From the NCBI GenBank assembly GCA_016946835.1, contig JACVTC010000018.1, positions 901,501-965,500 of the forward strand: a DNA stretch of 64,000 bases, written 5' to 3'. The notes beneath the pieces are model-generated. The model saw nothing but the letters and a program-made list of their open reading frames with translations. It searched no databases and had not been told where the DNA came from. This document shows positions 24,731 to 36,255 of this stretch, in pieces (within the stretch, counting starts at the first letter, position 1; each line of letters opens with the position of its first letter). The DNA comes from Neocallimastix lanati (nom. inval.) (Eukaryota > Neocallimastigomycota > Neocallimastigomycetes > Neocallimastigales > Neocallimastigaceae). Position numbers and translations under genes: made by a program.

Positions 24731-25739
24731 AAAAAATTAAGTGTTGAGATATCAAAAATTAAAATGAATGAAATTATTATATGAAATAAATTAAATAAAA
24801 TTAAAAAAAATTAACTAAAGAATAAAAGTGGATGAAAATGAGAACATAAACAACAAAAAATATATAATTAATCATAATAAAATATACACAAGTTAATATG
24901 AAATAAACGAATGAAACCACTAAAATATATATGTATATATTTTTTAAATCATGTACTCAATTTAATATGAATAAATAGTTTATATAAATAGATTATTAAT
25001 AATTAATTTGTAATTTAATTTATTATTATGATTAAATAATTTTTATTCTATTTTATTTTTTTTATTTTATTTCATTTTAATTTTTGAAATCATTATTTTA
25101 TTTCATCTAAACTTCTTAATATTATTTGGTTTTTTTATTTTTAAAATAAAATCTACCAACCTATTAATCATCATTACTATTTCTATATTATATATATATA
25201 TTCTAATTTTTTTATATATATTTTCTATTTTAAGTTACTTATTTCTAATAAATTTATTTTTTTTTTATTTAAAATTACTATTTTTATTTTTTAAATTTCC
25301 TATTTTTGATTTATTAATTTTTGATTACTATTCTTTATATTATATTTCTTATTTTTCTATTTTTTATTTTTTATTTCCTATTCTTTATTCTTTTTGTTCC
25401 TTTCTTTTTCCTTTTTTTCATTTTTTAATTTATTATTTTTTATTTATTATTAATCTTCACTAATTTGTTACTTGTTACTTGTTTTTTATTATTTGTTATT
25501 TTGTTATTTCTTATTTTATTTTATTTTAAATAATTTTTTTTTTCAATTTTATTTTTTTTTTTTTTTTTTTTTAATATATTTAATCTTTAATTTTTTACTT
25601 TTTTTTATTTTGCTTTATTCTGTATTTTTTTTAATTTTAATTTTTAAATTTTTAATACATATTTATTATTTTATTATTTATTAATTTATTATTTATTATC
25701 TAATTAATTATTATTCAATTGTAAACTTGTTGAATAAAT
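24731..25739. other. A+T-rich module, plus orientation
   Basis: Shared almost base for base with 26904-27950. Landmarks: 'GTGTTGAGATATCAAAAATT' (24742), 'CTACCAACCTATTAATCATC' (25152), 'CTTCACTAATTTGTTACTTG' (about 25455). The frame 25472-25684 is low-complexity. Confidence 0.5.
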
Positions 25740-26290
25740 TGCCCTTAATCTCCCACACTATTCTAAGGAAAAGAAGACCTGCCTGATGTTTATCGCTGCT
25801 AATGAAAAATTAAATTTATTAGAACTATTATTTAATAAAGGATTACAGGAGCTACTTACTAAATCAATAGATACTAAATCTATATTAATGAGATTCACTC
25901 AACCCTTTTGAAATTCTCTGGGAAAGATTTTGGCAAGCGAAAAATATCCTCAGCCAAAATTAGCACAACTACCCTACGGAAATTCTCTAAGGTAGACTCT
26001 AGCTTGTGAAAATAATCCTAAGCCAAAATTAGAACAACAACTCTCCAGACATTCAATAGGAGAAACTTTGGCCAATGAAAAATATCCATGGCAAAAGTTA
26101 GCACTACTACCCTACGGAAAATATTTAAGCAATAATTTAGCCAGAAATAAACTTCCTGGGCAGTAAAAGGCAAGACAACCCTACAGAATATTTTTAAGAT
26201 ATCTTTGTATACTTAGTATTAGAGTATGTACTTAAGGATAAGTACCATCAAAAGGCTTAAGACTGAAGAAATAGTGAAGATATACTAATT
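25740..26290 (+). mobile_element. Ty3-like repeat family copy: leader plus linker in one frame
   Basis: The most legible leader plus linker. A single frame runs from ATG 25786 to about 26270. Leader: 'MFIAANEKLNLLELLFNKGL', 'QELLTKSIDTKSILMRFTQP'. Units follow: 'LASEKYPQPKLAQLPYGNSL', 'CENNPKPKLEQQLSRHSIGE', 'TLANEKYPWQKLALLPYGKY'. Then 'ARQPYRIF' and the 'KGLRLKK' end. In-frame stops are few: TGA 25909 (Gly expected), TAG 25993 and TAA 26164 (Gln expected), plus stops near the end where Gln and Trp are expected. No frameshift is needed, so the ancestral protein was one continuous polypeptide across leader and linker. Confidence 0.7.
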
Positions 26291-26699
26291 TGTTTGTTTT
26301 GAAGATTTCAATAGAAACTCACCGAAACAACGGAATATTATTTTATGAAAATAAACCGGTTATTGAAAAGTCTTTAAGTAAAAATAATTTTAAACATTAA
26401 AAAGTAGTTAAAAATATAATCTTTGAATTTAAATTCAAAGATTACAATTACGATTTATTAAATGGTGGACCTTGTGTTCCAAAAAAAGTACCGGTTATCG
26501 CAAATGTTTATAAAAAAAAGGAGTAATCAATATGATTATTTACTCTGAAATTTATTAGTATAAATAACTATGGCTAGTCTTTTTTTTAATTTATTTTTTA
26601 TATAATTATATAAAAAATAAAATATTATTTTATATTGTAACATATATTTTATATTTCTATTCAACTCTAGCATTATCCAAAATTAGAGTTGAAGGGGAA
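26291..26699. other. A+T-rich DNA upstream of an LTR-like repeat
   Basis: Contains the variant 3' sequence also found at 23.6 kb, a 'TTGAATTTAAATTCAA' perfect palindrome near 26420, and 'GAAGGGGAA' directly before the LTR-like start at 26700, which fits a polypurine tract. No gene. Confidence 0.4.
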
Positions 26700-26903
26700 T
26701 GTTAGAAATATAAATATAAAGTTTTATACTTAGAAAATTTAAGGAGTAATGTCATATATTTTAATATATCTGTGTAAGAAATATGATAGGTAATAATAAT
26801 AAGCCGTATATTATGTCAACTATAAATACCACAAAAATGTATAATTTTATATATTGACATCATTCTTATTTTTTAACATAATAAAGATATATTTATTTCT
26901 AAA
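26700..26903 (+). repeat. LTR-like repeat (solo)
   Basis: Begins TGTTAGAAATATAAATA immediately after a purine tract (GAAGGGGAA) and ends TATTTCTAA, so its ends are short inverted repeats as in Ty1/copia LTRs. It contains TATAAATA (about 26824) and AATAAAG (about 26880), plausible promoter and polyadenylation signals in this orientation. A related copy at 61.46-61.68 kb is in the opposite orientation, next to the copia gag. No target-site duplication could be confirmed in this A+T-rich context. Confidence 0.55.
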
Positions 26904-27949
26904 AAAAATTAAGTGTTGAGGTATCAGAAATTAAAATGAATGAAATTATTATATGAAATAAATTAAAATTAAAATTAAAAAATTTTAACTAAAAAATAAA
27001 AGTAGATGAAAATGAGTAAGTAAACAACAAAAATATATAAAAAATATATAATTAATTATAATATAATATACACAAGTTAAAATAAAATAAACGAATGAAA
27101 CCTCTAAAATATGTATATATATATATATATTAATCATATACTCAATTTAATATGAATAAATAATTTATATAAATAGATTATTAATAATTAATTTTTAATT
27201 TAATTTATTATTATGATTAAAGAATTTTTATTCTATTTTATTTTTTTTATTTTACTTAATTTCAATTTTTGAAATCATTATCTTATTTCATCTAAACTTC
27301 TTAATATTATTGGTTTTTTTATTTTTAAAATAAAATCTACAAAGATATTTATTATCATTACTATTTCTGTATTATATAAATATATATATTCTAATTTTTT
27401 TTATATATATTTTCTATTTTAAGTTCTTTATTTCTAATAAATTTATTTTTTTTTTATTTAAAATTACTATTTTTATTTTTTAAATTTCCTATTTTTGATT
27501 TATTAATTTTTGATTACTATTCTTTATATTATATTTCTTATTTTTCTATTTTTTATTTTTTATTTCCTATTTTTTATTCTTTTTGTTGTTTTTTTTTTTC
27601 TTTTTTTTTTTTCATTTTTTTATTTATTATTTTTATTTATTATTAATCTTCACTAATTTGTTACTTGCTAATTGTTTTTTGTTATTTGTTATTTGTTATT
27701 TGTTCTTTGTTATTTGTTATTTTCTATTTATTATTTTTTATTTATTTTATTTTAAATAATTTTTTTTTAATTTTATTTTATTTTTTTTTTTTTTTTTTAT
27801 TTTTATTTTATTTTATCTTTAATTTGTTACTTTTTTTTATTTTGCTTTATTCTGTATTTTTTTATTTTTAATTTTCAATTTTTTAATACATATTTACTAT
27901 TTTATTATTTATTAATTTATTATTTATTATCTAATTAATTATTATTCAA
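26904..27949. other. A+T-rich module, plus orientation
   Basis: Direct duplicate of 24731-25739 with small indels and an (AT)n run at about 27115-27130. The frame at 27665-27871 is low-complexity. No gene. Confidence 0.5.
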
Positions 27950-28445
27950 TTATGAACTTGTTGAATAAATTGTCCTTAATCTCCCACACTACTTTACAGA
28001 AAAGAAGACCTGCTTGATGTTTATTACTGTTAATGAAAAACTAAAATTAATTGGACAATTATCTAATAAAGGATTACAGGAGTTACTTACTAAACCAATA
28101 GAAATTAAATCTATTTTTATGAGATTTACTCAAACTTCCGGAAGTTCTCTAGACAAACTCAAGTCAGTGAAAGTCAACCTCAACCAGAGTCCCCATGACT
28201 ACCCTACGGAAATTTTGTAAGGCTGACTTTGGCCAGGGAAAATTATCCTCATCCAAGATTAGTACAACTACCCTCCGGAAATTCCTTAGAAAAACTTTGG
28301 CCTATACAAAATATCCACTACCAGACTTATTATAACTACCTTCCAGAAATTCTCTAAGGAAGATTCTTATTAGTGAAAATTATCCTTTGCTAAGATTGGT
28401 ATAACTACCCTCCTGAAATTCCCATTTTCAAATTATAAACAAAAT
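27950..28445 (+). mobile_element. Ty3-like repeat family copy: leader plus linker
   Basis: The open frame 28014-28220 carries the leader ('MFITVNEKLKLIGQLSNKGL', 'QELLTKPIEIKSIFMRFTQT'), then drifts out of frame in the first unit. About five units follow to 28445. The last two or three are the reverse complement of 18180-18340. Leader start is the in-frame ATG that aligns with the other copies' 'MF(I/T)' start. Confidence 0.65.
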
Positions 28446-29822
28446 ATTTTTTTATTTAAATTAATTTTATTATTAATTTTATTTATTATTTATTCAACTA
28501 TTCATCTTTTATTAATATAATTTTTTTTTTTTAATTTTAAAGATATTATAAATGTTTACAATAATTTTTTATAATTTAATAATATTTTATATAATAAATA
28601 ATTAGTAAGAAAATGTTAGAGATTGTAATATTAATATTAAAGATTTATAAATTGTTTTTTTTTATAAGATAATATTCTCAAAATATTATTATTATTTTAA
28701 AGAAATTAAAAAATAAAACCAAATAAAATAAAATAAAATAATTAATAAAATATTAATATAAAATACAGATTAAATAAAATAAAATAAAATAAAATAATAA
28801 CATTAAAAAATATTAAATTTAAGAAATACTTTCATTTATTTTTTAATGATTTAATTATTTAAAAGAAAAATTAAGTAAAAGTGTTTTATTTTTCATTTAG
28901 AAAATAAATAAAATTAAGTATTGAGGTATCAAAAAATTAAAATAAATGAAAATATATAAAATGAAGATACTAAAATTTAAAAAATATATATATATATAAA
29001 AGTATGAAAAGAGAACTCAAAAAACAAAAATTATTTAAAAAAATATAATTAATCATATTATTATATTCCTAAGATAAAATAAAATAAAGTAAATATAAAA
29101 TAAAATCATAAGAAAAATAAAAAATAAACCACTAAATAAAATTTTTTTTAATTACATTTAATAGGAATAAATAGTTTATATAAAGAATTTATTAATTATT
29201 AATTAAAATATATAATTTTTATTTTTTAATAATATGTATTTTATTTTACCTTTTATATTTTATTAATACTTTTATTTTTAAAATAATAATTATTTTTTTA
29301 TCAAAACTTTTTGATATTATTTGGTTCTTAATTTTTTAAAATAAAATCTACGAAACTATTAATTACCATTATTATTTCTGTGTTATATGTATAGATATTT
29401 TTTTTTGAATTATTTTTTTTTATATTTTATATTATATATTTTCCATTCTCTGTTTTTTATTTCTAATATATTTATTTTTTATGTTTTAATTAAAATAATA
29501 TTATTTTCTTTTTTTTTATTTTCGTTTTATTTATTTATTAATTTTTGATTATTATTCCATTTATTGTATTTCATATTTTTCTATTTTTTATTTCTTATCT
29601 CTAATATTTATTCCTTTTTATTCCTTTTATTTTTCTTTTTTTTTTTGATTTTTATTTCTAATTTTTATTTCTTATTTTTTATTTATTATTGATCTTCACT
29701 AATTTGTTATTTGTTATTTGTTATTTTTTATTTTATTTTTATTTTATTTTATTTTTTTTTATTATTTTACTTTTTTTTATTTTATCTTTACTCAATTTTT
29801 CCTTTTTTTTATTTTATTTTAT

Positions 29823-29865
<43 letters not shown>

Positions 29866-29929
29866 TCAATTTTTTTAATACGTATATATTTATTTATTAA
29901 TTTATTATTTATTATTATTCAATTATGAA
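28446..29929. other. A+T-rich module, plus orientation, with long T tract
   Basis: Inverted partner of 16.9-18.18 kb. Contains 'GTATTGAGGTATCAAAAAAT' (about 28918), 'CTACGAAACTATTAATTACC' (about 29349) and a 36-base T tract at about 29825-29860. The frame 29718-29900 is low-complexity. No gene. Confidence 0.5.
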
Positions 29930-30835
29930 TTCGTTGAATAAATTGTCCTTAATCTCCCATACTATTCTAAGGAAAAGAACACCTGCTTGATGGTAATCGT
30001 TTTTAAAGAAATATAAAATTTAAAAGAACTATTACATAATAACGGATTAGCTACTTACTAATCAATAATAAATCTATTTTAATGAGATTAACTTAACCCT
30101 TCTGAAATTCTTTAGGAGAAAATTTGGAAAGCAAAAAATATTCACAACCAAAGTCATCACAACTCCCTCTCTAAAATTATCTAAGGCAAATGAAAATTAT
30201 CCTCAGCCAAGGTTAACACAACTACCCTACAAAAATCCTCTAGGACAAACTTTAGCCAATAAAAAAACATCCATAACCAGAGTCATCACATACACCCTCC
30301 GTAAATTCTTTAGGAGAAAATCTTTCCAGTGAAAATTATCCTACGACAAAGTTAGCACAACTACCCTCCAGAAATTCTCTAAGACAACCTTTATAGCCAG
30401 TTATAAATGTCCACAGCCAGTGTCAATCGGACAACCCTACAGGAAATTTTCAAGACATCTCCGCACACTTAGTATTATAGTAAGTTCTAAAGGGCAAATA
30501 ACTCAGGAAGACTTAGGGCTGAAGAAATAGTGAATAAATACTAATCTACTTGGTTTAAAGCTTTTAATGACCACCAATAATACTCTCTCTGGCCAACCCT
30601 ACAGTTCAATACAAATTATTTGACCATTGTTGAAGCCAACTAATTTCAACCCACTCTCATTTTTCAAATTTACGAACTCGACGATATGATCCCATAAAAA
30701 TTACCGAAGTTTACCCAAAGCAAATTAACTTCTTCCAGGATCTTTCTAAATCACCATTTCCAAATACTCTCAACACTACGAAAATTAATTCTACTTTAGT
30801 AGAAAATTATATTTATATGAATACAAGTCTTTTAT
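29930..30835 (+). mobile_element. Ty3-like repeat family copy: leader, linker, 3' module
   Basis: Starts with 'TTGTCCTTAATCTCCCATAC', has a decayed leader, about six linker units ('LPYKNPLGQTLANKKTSITR', 'SSGKFFRRKSFQ'), the 'RQPYRKFSRHLRTLSIIVSS' block and 'KGQITQEDLGLKK', then the complete 3' module to 'CAACACTACGAAAATTAATT' at 30835. It has all parts seen in the copy at 20.1-21.1 kb, in opposite orientation, and no reverse transcriptase. Confidence 0.65.
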
Positions 30836-32354
30836 TTACTAAATCATTATTTTTTTAAAAAATGTTTTTTATTTAGGTCAATTTATTAATTTTATTTATT
30901 ATTTATTCAACTATTCATTTTTTATTAATTTAATTTCTTTTTTTTTTTTTAATTTTTTTCTTTTATTTTTTAAATTTAAAAATATTAGAACAGCTGACAA
31001 TAATTTTTTATAATCTAATAATATTTTATGTAATAAATTATTTATTATAAAATATTTATAAGAAAATATTAAAAATTGATATAATAATACTAAAAGTACT
31101 AATTATTTTTTAATTCTATAATAATATTTACTTAATATTATTATTATTTTTTAATGTGTTTTGATTTATTATATTCAATCATTATTTTATTTTCTACTAT
31201 TTATTTTACTTTATTTTATTTAATCTATATTTTATATTCATATTCTAATATAGTTTTTATTTTACTTTATTTAATCTGTACTTTCTTATTTAATATTTTA
31301 ATATTTATATTATTTTATAATTTTTTTTTTATTTAATTCAATATGTACTTTATATTTATATTCTACTTTTTTTTATTTTATTTTATTTAATTCTATCTGT
31401 ACTTTATATTTAATATTCTACTATTTATTTTATTTTATTTTATTTTATATTATTTTATTTTATTTTATTCAATCTGTACTTTATATTTAATATTCTACTA
31501 TTTATTTTATTTTGTTTTATTTCATATCTTTGAAAATTTTATTCATATCCTTTCAATTATTATTTATTTTTTATTTATTTAGTTATTTATTTAATATATA
31601 TTTGTTTTATTATTAATTTATTTATTTATTAACCTTTAAAAAATTTTTTGTGAAATGTAACTTTATGAAATGAAAATTATTTAAATAATAAATTTATGTA
31701 AATTATTCATATAATAAAGCATAAATTTATGTTAAAAATTATAAATTTATGTAATAATAATAAATTATAAATTTATGTGCATTAAAATAAATTTATGTGT
31801 TTAATGAATAAAATAATGAAAATAAAATATTTTATTTCTAGGATTAGGTTAAATATTAAAATAATTTATTATATGTTCATCTTATAATAATAATTATTAT
31901 TTTTTTAATATTGACTGTTAGTAGAAAAAGTATATTTGAATAATAAAATATTTTTTATTTAATAAATCATTATTTTTTCTAAATAAAATTTTTTTTATTT
32001 AAATTATTTTTTTTAATTATTTTTTTTATTATTTATTGAAATATTCAATTTAATATAATTTATTTTTTTATTTTATCAATTTTTTTTTATTTATAAAGAT
32101 GTTTGAAATGATGACAATAATTTTTTGTAATTTAATTATATTTTATATAATAAATAATTAATAAGAAAGTTTTATAGATTGAAACATTAAAATATATTAA
32201 AGATTTTTTATATTTATTTTTTATATAAAAAATATAATCTTAATATTCTTAATATTTTTTTAATAATTTTATAATTTTTTAATAATTTTATAATTTTTTA
32301 ATAATTTTATAATTTTTTAATATTTTTTTTTTTATTTCATTTTATTTTATTTTA

Positions 32355-32409
<55 letters not shown>

Positions 32410-32810
32410 TTGAAAATTATTAAAAATATTGTTGTAATTTAAATAAATAAAAAATGTATCGTAATTTTTAAAATATATAATATTTATATAATTGTTTTAT
32501 TTTTTTTATAAATAACTAAATATAATTTAAATTAAATATTTAAAATGAATTAATGATATTGAAGAAATAATATACAATTCATGCATGATATAATGGTCAT
32601 ACCTAAATTTATGATGAAATTTTATCTATTAAAGATGATGATAAAATTATTTTTTTTATTAAAATTGATAAGATTTTTCAAACAACAAAATAAAAATAAA
32701 AATAAAAATAAAAATAAAATAATAATAATAAATAAAAAATAAAATAAAGTAATAAAATAAAAATAAAAATAAAATAAAATAATAGAATATAAAGTACTGA
32801 TTGAATAAAT
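30836..32810. other. A+T-rich DNA with short tandem runs
   Basis: No gene. Holds TTTTA runs with 'CTGTACTTTATATTTAATAT' repeated near 31400 and 31470, 'AATTTATGT' repeats near 31690-31800, a 'TAATAATTTTATAATTTTTT' tandem near 32255-32320, an (AT)16 run at about 32360-32392, and a block at 32550-32640 shared with 12.29-12.38 kb. The frame at 31154-31336 is low-complexity. Confidence 0.45.
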
Positions 32811-33148
32811 TTAATAAAATAATAAAATAAAAATAAAATAATAAAATAAAAATAAAATAATAAAATAAAAATAAAATAATAAAATAAAAATAAAATAATA
32901 AAATAAAAATAAAATAATAAAATAAAAATAAAATAATAAAATAAAAATAAAATAATAAAATAAAAATAAAATAATAAAATAAAAATAAAATAATAAAATA
33001 AAAATAAAATAATAAAATAAAAATAAAATAATAAAATAAAAATAAAATAATAAAATAAAAATAAAATAATAAAATAAAATTAAAATAATAAAATAAAAAT
33101 AAAATAATAAAATAAAATTAAAATAATAAAATAAAAATAAAAGCATAT
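32811..33148. repeat. 19-bp minisatellite
   Basis: Tandem repeat of a 19-bp A/T unit (AATAAAATAAAAATAAAAT) for about 17 copies, with two units near 33075 and 33115 carrying a one-base change. Because 3 x 19 = 57 bases, it produces a 19-residue periodic open frame on the minus strand that is not a gene. Confidence 0.85.
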
Positions 33149-33536
33149 TAAAAAATATACAACTACAATATTTTAAATTTAAATATTTCTTTTTATTTCA
33201 AAAAAAAAAAAATTACTTTACCAATAAAATAAAATAAAATAAAACAAATAGGATAAATTTAAAATAGGGATGGAATGATATAAATTGAAAAATAAAATAT
33301 AAAAAAGTAATTACTGAATAAAACTATAAAAACAGTAAAATAAACATAAAGATTGAATAAAATAAAATAATAAAATATTAAAAATAATAATTTTAGAAAC
33401 TCTATTGTTTATTTTTTATTTAATTTGTTTTAAAGAAAAATTATGTAAATTTTTTTTTTTTTAGAATGTAAATAAAATTAAATGTTGAGGTATCAAAATA
33501 AAAATAAATGAAACTAATATATAAAATAAATAAATT

Positions 33537-33569
<33 letters not shown>

Positions 33570-33915
33570 GTGTAGTATGAAAATGAAAACTCAAAAAACA
33601 AAAATTATTTAATCATAACATAATATAAATAAGATAAATAAAATAAAATAAAAGCCTAAGAGAAATAAAAAAAGATACCACTAAAAAAAGTTTTTTTTTT
33701 AATTATATTTAATAAGAACAAATAGTTTACATAAAGTACTTATTAATTTTATTAAATAATTATTTTTTATTTTTACTTTTGTTCTTTTATTTTTTTATTT
33801 ATTTTTTAAATCATAATTTTTTTTTATCAAAATTTTTTAATAATATTTTATTTTTACTTTTTTAAAATAAAACTTATGAAGCTATTAATTAACATTATTA
33901 TTTCAGTAATATAAA
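33149..33915. other. A+T-rich module
   Basis: No gene. Diverged plus-oriented copy of the shared module ('AATGTTGAGGTATCAAAATA' near 33480, 'CTTATGAAGCTATTAATTAA' near 33872), with a 25-base A tract at about 33545-33569. Confidence 0.4.
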
Positions 33916-34328
33916 TTTTTTATTATTTCTTATTTCTTATTTCTTATTTCTTATTATATTATTTCTTAATAAAATATTTATTATAATTAATTTCTTATTT
34001 CTTATTTCTTATTTCTTAATATATTATTTCTTAATGAAATATTTATTATAATTAAATTCTTATTTCTTATTTCTTATTTCTTATTATACCTTATTTATTA
34101 TTTATTATTTATTTCTTATTTCTTATTTCTTATTTCTTATTTCTTATTTCTTATTTCTTATTTCTTATTTCTTATTTCTTATTTCTTATTTCTTATTTCT
34201 TATTTCTTATTACATTATTTCTTAATAAAATATTTATTATAATTAATTTCTTATTTCTTATTTCTTATTTCTTAATATATTATTTCTTAATGAAATATTT
34301 ATTATAATTAAATTCTTATTTCTTATTT
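33916..34328. repeat. TTATTTC heptamer arrays
   Basis: Arrays of TTATTTC units, the longest at about 34105-34210, interrupted several times by 'CTTAATAAAATATTTATTAT' spacers that are themselves repeated. Confidence 0.8.
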
Positions 34329-34828
34329 ATTAATATAATAAATAATAAATAATAAATATAATTGAATAATAAATAATAAATAATAAATAATAAATAATAA
34401 ATATAATTGAATAATAAATAATAAATAATAAATAATAAATAATAAATATAATTGAATAATAAATAATAAATAATAAATAATAAATAATAAATATAATTGA
34501 ATAATAAATAATAAATAATAAATAATAATAATAAATAATAAATAATAAATAATATATAATATATAATATAATTAATAATAAATGATAAATAATAAATAAT
34601 AAATAATAAATAATTTAATAATAAATAATAAATAATTGAATAATAAATAGTTATTTAGAAATAATAAATAACTAAATAATAAATAATAAATAATAAATGA
34701 TAAATAATAAATAATAAATAATAAATAATAAATAATTGAATAATAAATAATAAATAATAAATAATAAATAATAAGTAATTGAATAATAAATAGTTATTTA
34801 GAAATAATAAATAATAAATAATAAATAA
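34329..34828. repeat. TAATAAA heptamer array, left arm
   Basis: TAATAAA units interrupted by 'TATAATTGAATAATAAA' and 'TAGTTATTTAGAAATAATAA'. It faces the TTTATTA array that starts at about 34829. Confidence 0.85.
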
Positions 34829-35118
34829 TACTATTATTCAATTATTTATTATTTATTATTCAATTACTTATTATTTATTATTTATTATTTATTATTTATT
34901 ATTTATTATTTATTATTCAATTATTTATTATTTATTATTCAATTATTTATTATTTATTATTTATTATTTATTATTCAATTATTTATTATTTATTATTTAT
35001 TATTTATTATTTATTATTCAATTATTTATTATTTATTATTTATTATTTATTATTTATTATTTATTATTTATTATTTATTATTTATTATTTATTATTTATT
35101 ATTTATTTATTATTTATG
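34829..35118. repeat. TTTATTA heptamer array, right arm
   Basis: Reverse complement of the left arm with 'TTATTCAATTATTTATTATT' interruptions. Together the arms could form a hairpin of several hundred base pairs made only of A-T pairs. Confidence 0.85.
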
Positions 35119-35990
35119 TCTTTTTAATTATAATTTAATTATTTATTATTTCTATTATTATTAATAATGATTGGTTATTTATTTTTTGAATTAAATGATA
35201 AATATAAACTTTAAATAATATTTTTTTTTCATTTAAATCAACATTTTATTTACTTTAAAAATATTTTAAATAGTAATTAATAGTGTTTGTGTAACACATG
35301 TGGATTCATCTGTTCTCATAAATTAAAAATCATAAATAAATGTGTGAATTCAATAAAATAAAAAAAATAAAATAATCAAATAATAATAAATTATTGAAAT
35401 CCTTTTTTTTTTAGTAGTAATTAAAAGATAAAAAATAATTAAAAATAATTAAAAATGTTCTTTTATAAATCTATTTTGAATATTTATTAAAGTAAAAAAA
35501 AAAGTATTGAAATAAGTGAAGTTCAAAAAAAAAAAATAAATAAAAAATTTTTTTTATTTATTTCATATAATAATAAAAAAAAAATTTTTTTACTTTTAAT
35601 ATAAAATTATTTCATTTTATTTATTTATTTATTCAATTATTTATTATTTATTCAATTATTTATTTATTTATTCAATTATTTATTTATTTATTCAATTATT
35701 TATTATTTATTCAATTATTTATTTATTTATTCAATTATTTATTTATTATTTATTCAATTATTTATTTATTTATTTAATATCAATAATAGAATTAAAAATA
35801 AAATCATTGAATGAGTTACTAAAGAAATAGAAAAGAAAACTAATAAAAAAAATTTTTTTATTTATTATTTTTTATTTTTTTCTTATTTTTATTTTTATGG
35901 TTTTTATTTGAATTTTATTAATATCATAATTTCTGTTGATTTTTTCAAAAATAAAATATGAAAAAATGATTTTATGAAAAATAAATTATT
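35119..35990. other. A+T-rich DNA with TTTATTCAATTA repeats
   Basis: No gene. A repeated 'TTATTTATTCAATTATTTA' block lies at about 35615-35775. Confidence 0.45.
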
Positions 35991-36255
35991 TATTATTCAA
36001 TTATTTATTATTCAATTATTTATTATTTATTTTTTATTATTTATTATTTATTATTTATTTTTTATTATTCAATTATTTATTATTTATTATTTATTATTTA
36101 ATTATTTATTATTTATTATTTATTATTTATTATTTATTATTTATTATTTATTATTTATTATTTATTATTTATTATTTATTATTTATTATTTATTATTTAT
36201 TATTATTATTTATTATTTATTATTATTTATTATTTATTATTTATATATTTTTTAT
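35991..36255. repeat. TTTATTA heptamer array
   Basis: About 250 bp of TTTATTA units with ATTCAATTA interruptions at its left edge. The open frame through it (35974-36264) encodes an 'YYLLFII' periodic peptide and is not a gene. Confidence 0.85.

Noticed and set aside
3985-30835. Alternative genetic code with TAA/TAG read as Gln
   Set aside because: The scaffoldin-like gene and both glycosyltransferases use TAA or TAG as ordinary stops and CAA/CAG for Gln; the stops are limited to repeat relics.
32811-33146. 111-residue periodic membrane protein
   Set aside because: Produced by the 19-bp minisatellite; its 19-residue period is the arithmetic result of 3 x 19 bases.
33916-36255. CRISPR array or telomere
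   Set aside because: The units are contiguous heptamers without unique spacers, and the unit is not TTAGGG-like; the context is eukaryotic.
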